DNA of 64,000 bases from Diabrotica undecimpunctata. Lineage: Eukaryota > Arthropoda > Insecta > Coleoptera > Chrysomelidae. Both the position numbers and the translations under genes were made by a program. The number at the start of each line of letters is the position of its first letter. The first letter of the stretch is position 1. The DNA lies in NCBI RefSeq assembly GCF_040954645.1, contig NC_092813.1:16160136-16224135 (forward strand), written 5' to 3'. The notes beneath the pieces were generated by a model. It ran no database searches. It was not told the origin of the DNA and was given only the letters and a program-made list of their open reading frames with translations. Shown here piece by piece: positions 12,301-24,600 of the stretch.

Positions 12301-13211
12301 AGAATATAGCAGAAATACAATTGAAAGAATTTAACAAAATATGTAGATAAATTTGTAAAAACATGTGAAATTTGCCAAAAAGTTAAAATTTGCAGGAAAA
12401 ACTCCAAATCACTATTCGAAAGAATAAATATGGATATATTCGAATACCCTACTAGGAACTATGCTCTAACTATTCGTGATGAATTGGCAAAATTCACGCA
12501 AGCCTATCATTTGGAAGACAAAAAGGCAGTAACAGTAGTCAAGACACTCCTACTCTTCTTTTAACACTATGGAACACCACTAAGAATTCATTGTGACTGC
12601 GGTCGAGAATTCGAGAATGCTATAATCAAAGATCTATGCGAATTATACGACATTAAACTAACATTTTCTAGTGTTAACCATGCACAATCTAATGGATCTG
12701 TAGAAAGATTTCATGCCACACTCTCAGAAATGATTAGAGCAAATCAAGCCGAGAACCCAAACAATCATCCTTTCACTATACTTCCTTATACAATAAATGC
12801 TATAACAACACAAAAAATAAGACCCACGGTTTTACACCATATGAACTTATATTTGGGCACACTGCAGGCCGACCACCAGAAACTCTATATAATCAAAAAA
12901 CACTAATGAGTAAATATATTCGATACCTGAATAATCGCATGGAATATTTTTACAAAGTAGCAGAGCAAAAACAGAAAGACAGGAAGAAAAGGCGAAAGTA
13001 AGATTCGACGAGAATATTTCAGAACGAAGACCTGATTTTAAAATTGGTGACAAAGTTTACGTAAAAGAATCCCAAATTAAATCAAAATCGGATAATCTTA
13101 TTAATGGACCTTTCGAAATTCAAGAAGTTTTTACAAATTCCGCAATCCTTAACCAAAAAAATAAACCAAAACTCTAAAGTAAATTTTGACAGACTGAAAC
13201 CTTATATTGAA
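9370..13211 (+). pseudogene. pol: Pol of Gypsy element 2 (PR-RT-RH-IN), decayed
   Basis: Domains in order. Protease at ~9400-9700, where the active-site D-T-G reads D-K-G (LLIDKGAGLTVF), so it should be inactive. Reverse transcriptase at ~10270-10960: LPQISELL, FTTLDLASGFHQIEIE and VRMPFGIMNAPSTFQRVMDN are clear, but the catalytic Y-x-D-D box reads N-M-D-D. RNase H at ~11280-11650 with TDASAFA, ERELLAI and TDHRPLTW. Integrase at ~12190-13200: a zinc-finger remnant HYHCDKNNLHRG, then D, D and E in MDIFEY, HCDCGREF and NGSVERFH. At least two frameshifts (near 9945 and 12000) and stops at about 10596, 10638, 11834-11836, 12307 and 12562 break it. It encodes the replication and integration enzymes of the element but cannot now do so in one protein. 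Confidence 0.85.
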
Positions 13212-13231
13212 TAACTTTCCTTTACGATTCT

Positions 13232-15279
13232 ATGGACTCCTTTCTATCGTCCAATCCCAAATTCTCCTCACTCCGATAAATAACACAATTGGAATATTTT
13301 TTCATGAAAAAGGAACTATACGAATATCTAACGACAAATGGACCTTACTTGTTTACAAAGAATGATTCCCTATCAAAACTACAATATCCAAGAATTTTGG
13401 AAAACCCATTAGAAAAATTTATTAACGTGGATACACCGAGAAAACTTGCCTTTCAAGCCGAAGTACAGACACATGTTAGTCTGCTAAAACAAATCTCAAA
13501 CTCGATTAACTTAAAATATAAAGAAATAAACTCTGACACAGTATCTTATAATAAACGCCTAAAACGTGGTTTAGTAAATGGTATTGGAACAATCTGGAAA
13601 TCTATTACTGGAAATTTAGACGCCTCTGACGGCGACTATTTTAGTAAATGTATAAATAAGATAAGGTGGCTTGGTCACCTAGAAAGAATGCCAGATAATC
13701 GAGCTGCAAAAGTAGTCCAGAGATGGAAGCCCCAAGGAAACAGAACAAGAGGAAGGCCCCGTAAAAGATGGATAGACGACGTAGAGAGGGATCTTAAAAC
13801 CATGAACATCAGGCAGTGGCGAAGGAAAGTATCCGACAGGGCAGAATGGAAGAACATTGTTAAGCAGGCCAAGACTCACAAAGGGTTGTAGCGCCATTAG
13901 AAGAAGAAGAAGAAGATAAATAAGATAAATTCTGATGAAACTCAAATTGAAAATCTCCTAAAAAATCAAATATGTGTTACCACTTCAGTTATAAGAACTT
14001 TTAACACTACAATTCAAAAATTGCAAATAGACGAAGAAACTTTTAACAAAGACTTAAAAACTATCAAGACTACACTTCTGGACATTAATAATTACATCTT
14101 CTTTTACCAAGCACAATTACAAATACTAGATTTATGTGAGTCCTTAAAGGAAAGCTACGTATTTTTAGAAAATTATTTAAATGATATTATACTAAATTCT
14201 ATCACATTCTCTCGCCTGCAAATTCTACATAATTATATTATTTCACCCATAGACTTAATGGACGCATTAAAAGAAATCTCACAGTCATTACAAAATAACG
14301 TATTGCCTCTACCCACTTATATGTCAAATATAGCTCAGTATATTGACATAATAAAACTACAAGCTTATCAGCTTGATTCAAAAATTGTTTTCGTTCTTGA
14401 AAGTCCGTTAGTTGATCCCGAAATATTCACCTTGTATCAATTATATTAATACCAATATTAGATAATCAAACTGGTTTTCATCATATACTTTCAACTGTTC
14501 ATAAGTACATAGCGCGAGATGATGATTCAATTTCATATGTCTTACCTATGGACACCGAAAATGCAAACAAATCAGTCAAAAGCAAAGAATGTTTACAGAC
14601 ATTCTTCCGTATCCCATAGACACAGATACTATATGTGAAGCCCAGCGAAACCTCTCAGCAACTTACCAAAAACTTCCCAGATGTCCATGCTCTTGGCACA
14701 AGGTTACAATGTACAAGAAATTGACCGAAATTTATGGTTACTAACCACTTCCGATGCATTACCAGTAACAATCACATGTGCAAGAAAAGACGTCACTACA
14801 CAAATAATCAAAACAAATTCATCGGCAGTACCAGAATTCATGCTAGAGACCAAATTGAAAAATATACAAATATCATGTATAGAAATCACCCAGTTAACAT
14901 AGCCTACAGATGCTGTGACCATTTTGAGACAAAGAGTCACCTATTAAAATTGAAACCACTAAAACTCAGTAAGATCAACGTAGATGACTTAAATATTGCA
15001 CAACACAAATTGGACCAATATTCAGAAGAACTGGACCATATTATGATCCAATCATTCATTGAGGCACATCTACCCTTATTCACTATATTAACCTTATCCC
15101 TGATTATTATCCTAGTTATTTTATACCTTTTCTGCAATACCAAACCAAAATATTCCCAAAAATTGCAATCTTCTTGTCCCAGAAATTCCATTAGACAGAA
15201 ACTTCAAAGCTTAACCTCCTTCAGAAGAAGACCCAATGTCCAACAACAAAGCGAAGCAGAAACACCAAATACTCTGTAA
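13232..15279 (+). pseudogene. env: Env-like glycoprotein of Gypsy element 2, decayed
   Basis: An envelope-type open reading frame after integrase, as in insect errantiviruses. The N-terminal portion changes frame near 13360. A basic furin-type site (RLKRG) at ~13565 is followed by the conserved hydrophobic stretch typical of errantiviral fusion subunits (GIGTIWKSITGNLDASDGD). After a 264-bp LINE insertion it continues at 13929-14449, then with stops and frame changes through 14681-14900, and finishes in another frame at 14734-15279 with a ~22-residue membrane segment (LPLFTILTLSLIIILVILY) and a basic cytoplasmic tail. The LINE insertion keeps the frame but brings its own stop at ~13889. The protein is not producible as it stands. 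Confidence 0.8.
13665..13915 (+). mobile_element. 5'-truncated LINE 3' end inside env
   Basis: The plus strand encodes the terminal part of a LINE polyprotein (WLGHLERMPDNRAAKVVQRW ... RGRPRKRWIDDVERDLKTM ... DRAEWKNIVKQAKTHKGL), a very common arthropod LINE C-terminus, followed by a stop and a tail of (AAG)n. It is flanked by a perfect 13-bp target duplication, ATAAATAAGATAA, at 13652-13664 and 13916-13928. Insert plus duplication is 264 bp, a multiple of three, so the env frame resumes in register. It differs in sequence from the LINE 3' end at 2190-2415, though both have GAA-type tails. Confidence 0.92.
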
Positions 15280-15309
15280 AGGTCAAAGCAATGGCATTGA
15301 CTTTTCACT

Positions 15310-15321
15310 AATAAGGGGAGC
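15310..15321 (+). promoter_or_regulatory. Polypurine tract of Gypsy element 2
   Basis: AATAAGGGGAGC immediately precedes the 3' LTR, the position of the plus-strand primer. Confidence 0.75.
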
Positions 15322-15640
15322 TGTTATATGAGAAAATATTAACCTTGAACTAGTTTAAGTTCGCCGACGTTAGATTGCATCATCCCATTCCCTTAGAAAC
15401 CGCTGACCACGCAGTAGAACTTTGTACAAACCGTTGGCCAATATTCATGGGAACAGCGATTCAGCACTTCATACCAAACCTATAAATTACCATTTTCAGA
15501 TGCCGGAACCACTCTTAGCTGCAACTTCGACGAGTCCAGTTATTGTAGTCATTTTAAATTAATTTAATTTTGTACTATTTAATGTATAGCAAATAAAGTT
15601 CTTTTTTTAAAAAGTTAAATACGTGATTAGTGATCTAACA
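15322..15640 (+). mobile_element. 3' LTR of Gypsy element 2
   Basis: Starts TGTTATATGAG and ends GTGATCTAACA, aligning with 7201-7518 along its length with about 20 differences by eye. It is followed by TATATTATATAAG. The next ~150 bp (15641-15790) hold nothing recognisable. Confidence 0.9.
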
Positions 15641-15789
15641 TATATTATATAAGTATAATTGGTAAAAACAAAATTAGAAATATACCTTAAAGTTACTGTT
15701 ATGGTTCTGTTATTGAACAAATTTGGTACAGTAATAAACACATCTATTACATGTTGGTACAACGGTACAACCTAGACAGTTTAAACCAT

Positions 15790-17577
15790 GAGTGTAAAGC
15801 TACTATATAAAAAACGATTAGACCAAAAATTAAAAATAGGTAGTTTTGAAAATTCCGAAGAACACTACGAACACATCAAAATGTCGATTCATTTAGCAGC
15901 AGAAGAAGCACAGGAGAAATCTGAGGAAAATCATAAAGGAATAAATCAGTACTGGTGAGATGAAGAAATAGAGAAGGAAATTAGAGATAAACGTCGGAAA
16001 TACCAAACATTATTAACAACAAAAACAGAAAACGATAAAACAATTTACAAAGAAGCACAAGCCAAAGTAAGAAAAAAGATAACTCACAAAAAAAACGAAT
16101 CATGGAAACAGAACTGCCAAAAGATCAACACCTGCATAAAGGGTAGAAGCATGGAGAGTTGGAGGTTAATTAAAAGTATAAAAAATAATAAGAAGAAAGA
16201 CGTTATACACCAATAACAACAGAAAAATGGGAAGAATACTTCAAAAAATTACTAACAGAACAAAGACCAGAATTTACTAACATAGAATACAACACGACAG
16301 ATATTCATAAGGACATAAATTCATCATCCTTACAAAGAGTATATCAGAGATGGAAGAAATAACCAAATCCCTGAAAAATGAGAAATCCCCTGGTCCTGGT
16401 GACATCCCTGCAGAATTAGTGAAAGCTGGCAGAGACAAACTCCAGGAACAGTTAAGAATACTCATTCAAGACTGCTTGAATGGGACCGAGTTACCAAAAA
16501 AATGGAAATTATCTATCATGTCAACTATCCACAAAAAGGGCAGCAAGGATCAGTCTGAAAATTACAGAGGAATTGCGGTAAATAGCACTATAAGTAGGAT
16601 GAATGGGAAACTTATTAAGAACAAAATAGTAAATGACTATAGAGATTACGAAGCAGAGGAGCAAGCTGGTTTTAAAGCTGGGCGATCCACAGTAGACCAC
16701 TTGTACTCTATTACACAAGATATTGAGAAAAAAACAGCCGTCAATAAAGAAGTTCACCTGGTGTACGTAGACTTACAAAAAGCATATGACAGTGTACCCC
16801 TCAGTGAACTATGGTCAACCCTACAGCAAACCAACATTAAGCATGGTTTTATCAAAGCAGTATAATGGAACGACTGCAAAAATTAAAACTGGATCAAAGA
16901 TATCTGAGGCATTTAAGGTCACGAAAGGACTAAAGCAGGGTTGCTCTATTTTGCCTACCCTTTTCAAAATTTATCTGGAACAAGCACTCAAGTTGTGGAA
17001 TAGAAAATGTAATGGCATGGGCATCCCTCTCAATGACGAGACTACACTGTACACCTTATGTTTCGCTAATCACCAAATACTGATTGCTTAGGATCATGAC
17101 GACTTGAGTTACATGACTCGGAAGCTAATAGAAGAATATAACAAATGGGGTATCGAAGTCAACATTAAGAAAAATGAAACCATGTGTATTGGAGGGGCAA
17201 AGCAGTCCCTCCGATGGAGTAGAAATTAGAAATGTGATGAATACAAGTACCTGGGTATGAAGATAACTCAAGATGGAACACTCGATGCTGCTATAAAAGA
17301 CAGAAACATACAGGGTAGAAACGCCATATTCATGATGAACGGCATTCTGCGGGACCAAACAATATCTAAAGCAAAAAAGCAACTCATATACAACACCATA
17401 CTTAAAAGTGTAAGCACATATGGCAGTGAAATTTGGCCAATAAAACAAAGAACAGAAAATCCGTTACTAGCAACAGAAATGGACTTCTGGAGAAGAGCAG
17501 CAGGCAAATCAAGAAGAGATCGGATACCAAATGAGAGAATACGAGAAATGATCGACTTATCCTATATCATGTAAATG
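15790..17577 (+). pseudogene. LINE reverse transcriptase relic
   Basis: A LINE of the endonuclease-reverse transcriptase group, truncated at both ends: the endonuclease is missing upstream, and the finger and C-terminal RGRPRKSW-type tail downstream. The connector region (15790-16320) is broken by stops and frameshifts. Reverse transcriptase follows: LKNEKSPGPGDIPAELVKAG, ENYRGIAVNSTISRM, EQAGFKAGRSTVDHLYSI, VYVDLQKAYDSVP and GLKQGCSILPTLF. The catalytic FADD box reads F-A-N-H (CFANHQILI), so both metal-binding aspartates are gone. Frame changes occur near 16860 and 17230. The end at ~17577 abuts the 3' end of the minus-strand LINE copy A, which may have inserted here. Confidence 0.85.
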
Positions 17578-17604
17578 ATATTACAGGATGAATAAATTAT
17601 AATT

Positions 17605-20600
17605 AATATCCAGATTTAGCCATACGGCTCACACTCTCTCTAAGGGGAAAATTTACTTATCCCAGATACCTACGGCATCAAAAGGATTGGCCTCTGGTGG
17701 GACTCTTTCCATGTTATCGAGTCCTAGGTGACTTGGTACATCGGTGTATCTCTCAAAAATTTTCGCACGCATCTGGACGTCGAAAGTAACACAGCTTTCA
17801 GCATGATCTTATATAGATGTTCATTTAGACCAAGTTTTCTAGGAGGTTCTTCGGGACGACTCCAGTGGTCCAGAAAACTGGTCCAGCTCCACAAAAAATA
17901 ATAGGTATCGTCTGGGTACTTTCCATTCTCCATTGTCTCCTTATTTGTATTTCCAGATCTCTGTACTTGGAGATCTTTTTGTTGTACTTAACATGCAGAT
18001 TATTGTTGTTACTTATCGCAATCGATTAGTGTTGTTTGTCTTGTTAGGTTATTAACTAGCACGATATCTGGTCTATTATGTGTTACAGTTTGATCTAAGA
18101 GTACAGTGAGATCTCAGTATAGCTTGTAGGTGTCATTCTCAAGCTTACACTCAACAACGTATTGATAACATGGGCGATGAATTGTTTATCCCAGTCCCAG
18201 TTTAAATGCTATCTCTCGATGGAGGATCTTCCCTACTGAGTCACGCCATTCCTTATATTCAGTTGCAGGGAATGCCTGATAGCCCCCGATAAGATGTTGG
18301 ATAGTTTCTTGGGCTTGACATTCATATCGGCATTTGTCGTTTTGGACCTGGGGGTCTTTGACGATATATTTCAGGTAATTTTTGGTTGGTATAACCTAAT
18401 CCTGAATGCCGAGTAATGAACCTTCTGTTTCAGGGAACATGTTTCCTGATGTCAGCCAATAGTTACACTCTATATTGTCGACATACTCTTGACTCTTGAC
18501 TTCATTCGGATGTAGCCCGTGCAGAGGTTTACCCATCCAGATGCGCATTTTTTCGTTGTTAGTAAGATGGTTCGTGCGCATTTCTTGTTTCCTCAGTTTG
18601 ATCGGTGTTGTGTCATCTACTGCACAAATCGCGCGATGAAGAGTAGATATCTCCGCCTGCACCTGAAGATAAGTTTGTAAATTAGTAATCTGTTTTTCTA
18701 ATTGTTCGCTTATACCAATAAGTCCTCGTACTCCTAAATACCGCGGTAATGTCGTTCTTTTTACTGCACTTCGAGGATGGTGTTTTTGTGCCTTTGTAAG
18801 GTGTGTTCGTACTTTCCGCTGAAGAGTTTCTATATCCGTAATAATCCCAAATGGGTAGCTAAGCCCCTTAATCAAATTTTTACTATCAAAATGTGAGCGA
18901 AGTAGCTGTTTTACTCTTCGTACGAACTCTGATGTTAATTCGATTTTAATTTGTTTATGGTCAATTTTCCGCGCTTGCTTTACTCCTAGATATTTTTATA
19001 CATGCCAATTTCGCTGGGCTGAACCTTTTCCTTGACCATATTTAGTACACGACATTTGTCTAACCCAAAGTGCATACTGATATCATTTGAAAAAGTTTCT
19101 ACAGCTTTTAGCATTTGATCTAAGTGATTTCGAGTGGAAGCCATTAATTTCAACTCATCCATATACAACAGATGATTAAGCTTCGCCACTACAGTATTGT
19201 TGTTTTTAATGCCAAAACCTGAGTCAGTGGAGTTCAGTAGCTGGGATAGTGGGTTCATCGCTAGACAGAACCACAATGGACTCAGTGAGTCAACTTGGAA
19301 TGGGCCGCGGTTAATTGCTATATATTCCGTTTCGATATTGCTTTCACCAGGTATTTGGAGGTGGATTTTAGTCTTAGAATCTCTCATTATATGTCTTAAA
19401 AATGGCACCATATATTTATATTATCATCGACTATATATTTTTAAGATATTTGCCAGCCATTCATTCGGCACTGAGTCAAAGACTTTCTTATAGTCAATAA
19501 AGGCAGTGAAAAGGTTCCTTTTTTTGGTGTATGCCTGGTGCCTGTATTTTTAATATATCTACCAGCCATTCATGCGGCACTGAGTCAAAGACTTTCTGAT
19601 AGTCAATAAAGGCAGTGAAGAGGTTCCTTTCTTTGGTGTATGCCTGGTTAGAAATGACTGAGTAGATACTAGGTTGTTCTTTGCGACCCGTGGAACCCTT
19701 AGCGCATCCTTTCTGTTGAGATTCTATGATATTGTTTAGAGCGTAGTGTTGGTAGATACGTTGGGCTAGACAGGATGTGACCAATTTACACAGAGTTGGA
19801 AGACACGTAAATGGCCGGTACTTGGCTCTTTACTGATCCTTTGGTATTAAATAAGTTGTTCCCTGAGTTAAGACTGATGGTATTTCCTGCGAATTAGAAA
19901 TAACACGATTAATTAGTGTTGACAAGCACTAATGAGCACTCCAGAACTTCTTAAGCTAAAAGTTTTGAACTCCGTCTGGTCCATGAAATTAAGTTTAGGG
20001 TTAGGGGAAATTAGTTAAGGGTTCGTAGACAGTTGTACAGTAGTGTTGACAGCTGTGCATCGTATCTTCTATCCATCCAGCATTGGTTTTAAGAGCAGCT
20101 GGTGTGGAAAGTTGATTTCCTCAAAACTCCTGAATTTCTTCTTCGCTTGTTTATGATTTATTGGCACTTTCGACAGTGGAATTGAGTTTCATATAGATCG
20201 CCTTCTCAACATGCGCAAAAAGCGCATTCTTACATTTCCGGCTGTTACTAACTTTGTACCTCCTTAGTCGTCCTGAATAAAAGGAGAGTTTTTGTTTTTA
20301 TATATCCAGGCACTGTTGGGCTGTGTTGTTTTCTGGATCATATTACGAGTGTCTTGCAGTGCTAGCATTATTTGATCAGTTTTTTTTAATAACTTTTCTA
20401 CTTGTTGTTCCTCGTGTATATTCTATCATTTGGCCAATGTCCCTACGCAATAATTCAATCTTGTTTAGAAGCTGTTTTAGCTATTTGTATGGCAAGCTCA
20501 GGAATTTGCTCATGTATTTATTTCATTAGGAACTTGATTCATATTTACCTCTTGGTGATTAATCTCCCATTTGACTTCGCTTCTGATGGTATTGATCAGC

Positions 20601-21099
20601 AACTCGTTGTTTAGTTACTTTAATTTCTGGGTACTCCCTGCAAAATTCGGCATAAAGGTTTTGTCGATACCCGATCGTTTCTTGACCGAGGTTTGTCACC
20701 TGGTAATAGAAGTGCAAAATATTTTCATTTATGGACGCAGTTCATTTCATGCGCTACCTGGGTCGTCCCGCTTGGGTGAGCGTCGGCTGATGTTCCATCG
20801 AAGCACCTTCAGCGAGTCGAGGTCTTGGTGTTATTTGGCTCGCTTGTGGTTGTTCTTGTTGTTGTTGGGCTGTAGCTAATTGCATGACAGTGCAATTGTC
20901 GCATGCTGTCACGTCTTAACACAAACTATTTAACCCCATTTTTATGAGTGTGCATATTATACCTACTGCCAGGTGTCAGTTTTTGTTCCACGACAGGTAT
21001 CCCTGCTACCCGCTGGGTATCGGTTCGAAGAATACCCAGAGAGCATACCTTATTCGGACCGCGTCTGATAAAAGAACTGACAAAAAACTCCCACAGATT
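17605..21099 (-). pseudogene. LINE copy A, restriction-like-endonuclease type, near full length
   Basis: Minus-strand LINE with a single-ORF architecture. From the 5' end: leader ~21099-20940; an N-terminal region at ~20900-20300 (Gln-rich, then an ILHFYYQVTNL-type conserved segment); reverse transcriptase at ~20000-18990 (TTYLIPKDQ, QQKGCAKGS, FTAFIDYQKVFDSVPHEWL, DSLSPLWFCLAMNPLSQLLN, LLYMDELKLMAST); then a conserved C-terminal region with ALNTYA-like, HPRSAVKRTTLPRYLG and WLTSGNMFPETEGSLL blocks. At the end are a Cys/His knuckle and a PD-D-type endonuclease segment, better preserved in copy B. The RT box reads Y-M-D-E instead of Y-M-D-D, and several stops break the frame. This architecture is that of R2/R4-type LINEs (clade not resolved). 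Confidence 0.8.
19437..19650. repeat. Tandem duplication of about 107 bp within LINE copy A
   Basis: The block TTTTTAAGATATTTGCCAGCC to GGTGTATGCCTG at about 19437-19533 recurs at about 19544-19645 with a few substitutions (CATTCATTCGGCACTGAGTC against CATTCATGCGGCACTGAGTC). It duplicates the FIDYQKVFDSVPHEWL part of the reverse transcriptase and breaks the frame. The second, internal copy is the one continuous with the rest of the gene. Confidence 0.85.
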
Positions 21100-21901
21100 A
21101 TTATTATTATTATTATCCCAGATTTAGCCATACGGCTCACACTCCCTCTAAGGGAAAAATTCACTCATCCCAGATACCTACGGTATTAAAAGGATTGAGC
21201 TCTGTTGGGACTCTTTTCGTGTTATCGAGACCTAGGTGACTTTATTTGCTGGAGTATCTCCCAAAAAACGTCCATTTGGACACGACGGTGGTCGCTGGTG
21301 GACGCGACGTCCATCTGGACGTCGCGAAGAGTACAGCTTTCTGCATGGCCATATAAAGATGTTCATTTAGACCCAGCTGTTTTATGTTAGCTAGGAGGCT
21401 TTTGGGAATACCACCAGTAGTAGATAGAATAATAGGTACTGTCTAGGTACTTTCCATTCTCCATTGTCTCCTGATTTGTATTTCTAGATCTCTATACTTG
21501 GCGATCTTTTTGTTGTTTTTAACACGCAAATTATTTGTGTTAGGTATCGCCACATCGATAAGTGTTGTTTGCCTGGTAAGTTTATTCACTATTATGAGAT
21601 CCGGTCTATTATGTGCCACTGGTTGGTCTGTGAGCACAGTTCAATCATAGTATAGCTTGTAGTTGTCATTTTCAAGCATTCTGTCAAGGATATATTGATA
21701 ATAAGGAAGATGGTCGGTTTGGAGAAGTCCCAGTTTTTCAGCTAGTTCTTGGTGGATAATTTTTCCTACTGAGTCATGGCGTTCTTTATAATTAGTTCCG
21801 ATAAATGCCTGGCAGGCCCCGGTAAGATGTTGGATGGTTTCTTGGGCTTGGCATCGATATCGGCATTTGTCATTTTGGACATGATGATCTTTAACAATAT
21901 A

Positions 21902-22891
21902 CACTCATGGACAAAAATATCGAATATTTTGGAATTTTCAAATTTTTGTTTTTTCAAAATAAATTCTGGTCAAGCAAGTCGTTTATTGTAAAATAGAGTT
22001 TATTTTAACAATGTTAAATGAACAATTTTAAGTTTTTATGCTGAGAAAATTGTGAAAAAAATAAATGTTTAATATTAGGTAAATAAGGGTATTTTACTCT
22101 AAACTTAAATGATAATTTAAATTGCTTAAACAACTGGTTTAAACTGAAAGAAGTACATGATCAGTAACGAGTATTCCCCCCTCTAGCTCTTATTAATGCT
22201 TGCATCTTTCTCAGCATGCTTGCAAGTAAATTTTGGACATATTCTTAGGAAATTGCATTCCATTCATCCTGTGCAGCAAACCGAAGCTGCTCTATCGTAT
22301 TTGGAACGGGATTTCTTTGTCTTATGCTGTATTTTAGGTGATCCCACATGTGCTCTATTGGATTTGAATAAAATGAATTGGACCGAAAAAACGGTCATCA
22401 ATTGCAGTTGTGCACCTTGGGCGTCCTTGACCAGGCCTTCGTACAAAATTTCCTGTTTGGCGGTACTTTTTTAGAGTATTTAAAACTATAGATTCAGTTC
22501 TGGTGAGACGTCGTGCGATACCTTTTTGTGCATATCCTTCCTCGTACAAAATTACAATATGTGGTACTTGGACTTCATCGCAGTGCCGAATTGGTGGGAT
22601 ACTTGTTTTAAACTTAGTTAAATCAAAACAATATTTATTAAAACTTAATAAATTAAACTAAAAATAACCGAATTAGTATGATTTTTCCTTTGCGCGAAGA
22701 AGGATTTTTACGATAAAATGTACGAATGACACTAACCACTGAATAAACGTCAAAATAAACATCAAAATATTTCAAACCAGTTGAGTACATCAGTCTACTA
22801 TATGAGTATTATCAGTAATCTAAAATTATTTTGAAATAATAGTGACTACAAAAAAAAATTCCAAAATATTCGATATTTTTGTCCATGAGTG
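21902..22891. mobile_element. Tc1-like transposon, internally deleted, with perfect TIRs
   Basis: A 990-bp element bounded by perfect 35-bp terminal inverted repeats (CACTCATGGACAAAAATATC ... on the left, its complement ending CCATGAGTG on the right), flanked by TA on each side as expected for Tc1/mariner insertion. Removing it joins LINE copy B cleanly within KY/IVKDHHVQ. The transposase inside retains only its two ends, so this is a non-autonomous deletion derivative that could still be mobilised by an intact relative. Confidence 0.95.
22190..22549 (-). pseudogene. Tc1 transposase, N- and C-terminal ends fused by deletion
   Basis: On the minus strand, 22549-22380 encodes the helix-turn-helix and GRPR region of a Tc1 transposase (EEGYAQKGIARRLTRTESIV; FVRRPGQGRPRCTTAIDDRF). 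It then jumps, at about 22380-22360, to sequence matching the C-terminal end (an N-P-I-E-H-x-W-like segment reading SNRAHVG, then NTIEQLRFAAQDEWN-type sequence in broken frames, ending near 22190). The catalytic D-D-E core that should lie between is absent, about 600 bp compared with usual members. The product would bind DNA at best. Confidence 0.85.
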
Positions 22892-24010
22892 TATTTCAGG
22901 TAATTGTTAGTTGAATTAACCTGATCCTGAATGACAAGTAGAAAGCCCTCAGTCTCGAGAAACACCTTTTCTGATGTCAACCAATAGTTCGACGCTATAT
23001 TGTTGACATATTCTTGGCTGATCTCATTGAGCTTTGGCATTGGCTCTTATTGGCTCTCATTGGCGCTTTTTTTCGTGCTTAGTCAGATGGTTTATGCGCA
23101 TTTCTTGTTCCCTCAGTTTTAGTGGAGTTGTATCATCTACTGCGCAAATTGCTCGATGTAAGGTAGATGTCTCAGCCTGCACCTGAAAATAAGTTTTTAA
23201 ATTAATAATTTGTTTATCCAATGGCTCACCTATATCCATAAGTCCTCTTCCGCCTTGATACCGGTAATGTTGTTCTCTCTACTGCACTGCGTGCATGATG
23301 TTTTTGTGCCTTTGTGAGAAGTGTTCTTACTTTTCGCTGAAGACCCTTTATATCCGTTTTTGACCACTTTATTATACCAAACGAGTAGCTCAGCACGGAA
23401 CACGCGTACGTATTTAATGCCTTAAAAAAATTTTTACTATTAAAATATGACCGATTTAGTTGTCTTACTCTTCGCACGAACTCCGAATTTAGTTCAGTTT
23501 TCATTTATTTATGGTCAATTTTGCGCGCTTGTTTTACTCCGAGATATTTGTACATATCATTTTTATCCATTGTCTCGATGTTTTGGATCTTGCATATCGA
23601 AGCCTCCGGGCTGAACCTTTCTTCTGACTATATTTAGTATACGGCACTTATCTAGTCCAAAATGCCTACTGATATTATTTGAGAAATTTTCTAGTTTCTA
23701 GCATCTGATCTAGGTGGTTTCGAGTGGAAGCCATTAATTTTAAATCATCCATATACAACAGATGATTTAACTTCGCCATAACAGTGTTGTTATTTTTGAT
23801 GCTAAATCCTGAGTCAGTGGAGTTCAGCAGCTGAGATAGTGGGTTCATCGCTAGACAGAACCAAAGTGGACTCAACGAGTCTCTCTGGAAAAGGCCCCGG
23901 TTAATAGGGATAACTTCAGTTTTGATATTGGTTTTATCAGGTATTTGAAGGTAAATTTTAGTCTTCCACTCTGCCATTATATGCATCAAAAAGTTTACCA
24001 GATTATCATC

Positions 24011-24397
<387 letters not shown>

Positions 24398-24460
<63 letters not shown>
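24398..24460. repeat. (TA)n microsatellite
   Basis: About 63 bp of TA between the SINE and the outer end of the left Penelope-like element. Confidence 0.95.
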
Positions 24461-24463
<3 letters not shown>

Positions 24464-24555
24464 AAGAAATTTAATCTTTGCAGATTAGTTAAATAGTAAA
24501 CTCTTAAATATTGGGGAAATCTGCAAGAAAGACTATAATGTGTATCAATTGTTTC

Positions 24556-24600
24556 GCCGAACGTTTTCGCCAAAGAGAATTAATTTGGCTTCTTCAGGGC
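24556..24600 (-). ncRNA. Hammerhead ribozyme motif 1 (left element, 3' repeat)
   Basis: On the minus strand: GCC CTGAAGA, a stem II of GCC/GGC around a 15-nt loop, GAAA, a 2-bp stem III (AA/TT around CG), C17 and GGC closing stem I. Core C-U-G-A-N-G-A and G-A-A-A are intact. Penelope-like elements are known to carry such minimal type I hammerheads in their terminal repeats. Confidence 0.75.

Noticed and set aside
13289..13891. A single 200-residue gene
   Set aside because: It is a chimera of an env piece and an inserted LINE tail, shown by the 13-bp target duplication.
20323..20879. Overlapping plus-strand frames of 68-102 residues
   Set aside because: They are antisense to the N-terminal region of LINE copy A and show no domain.
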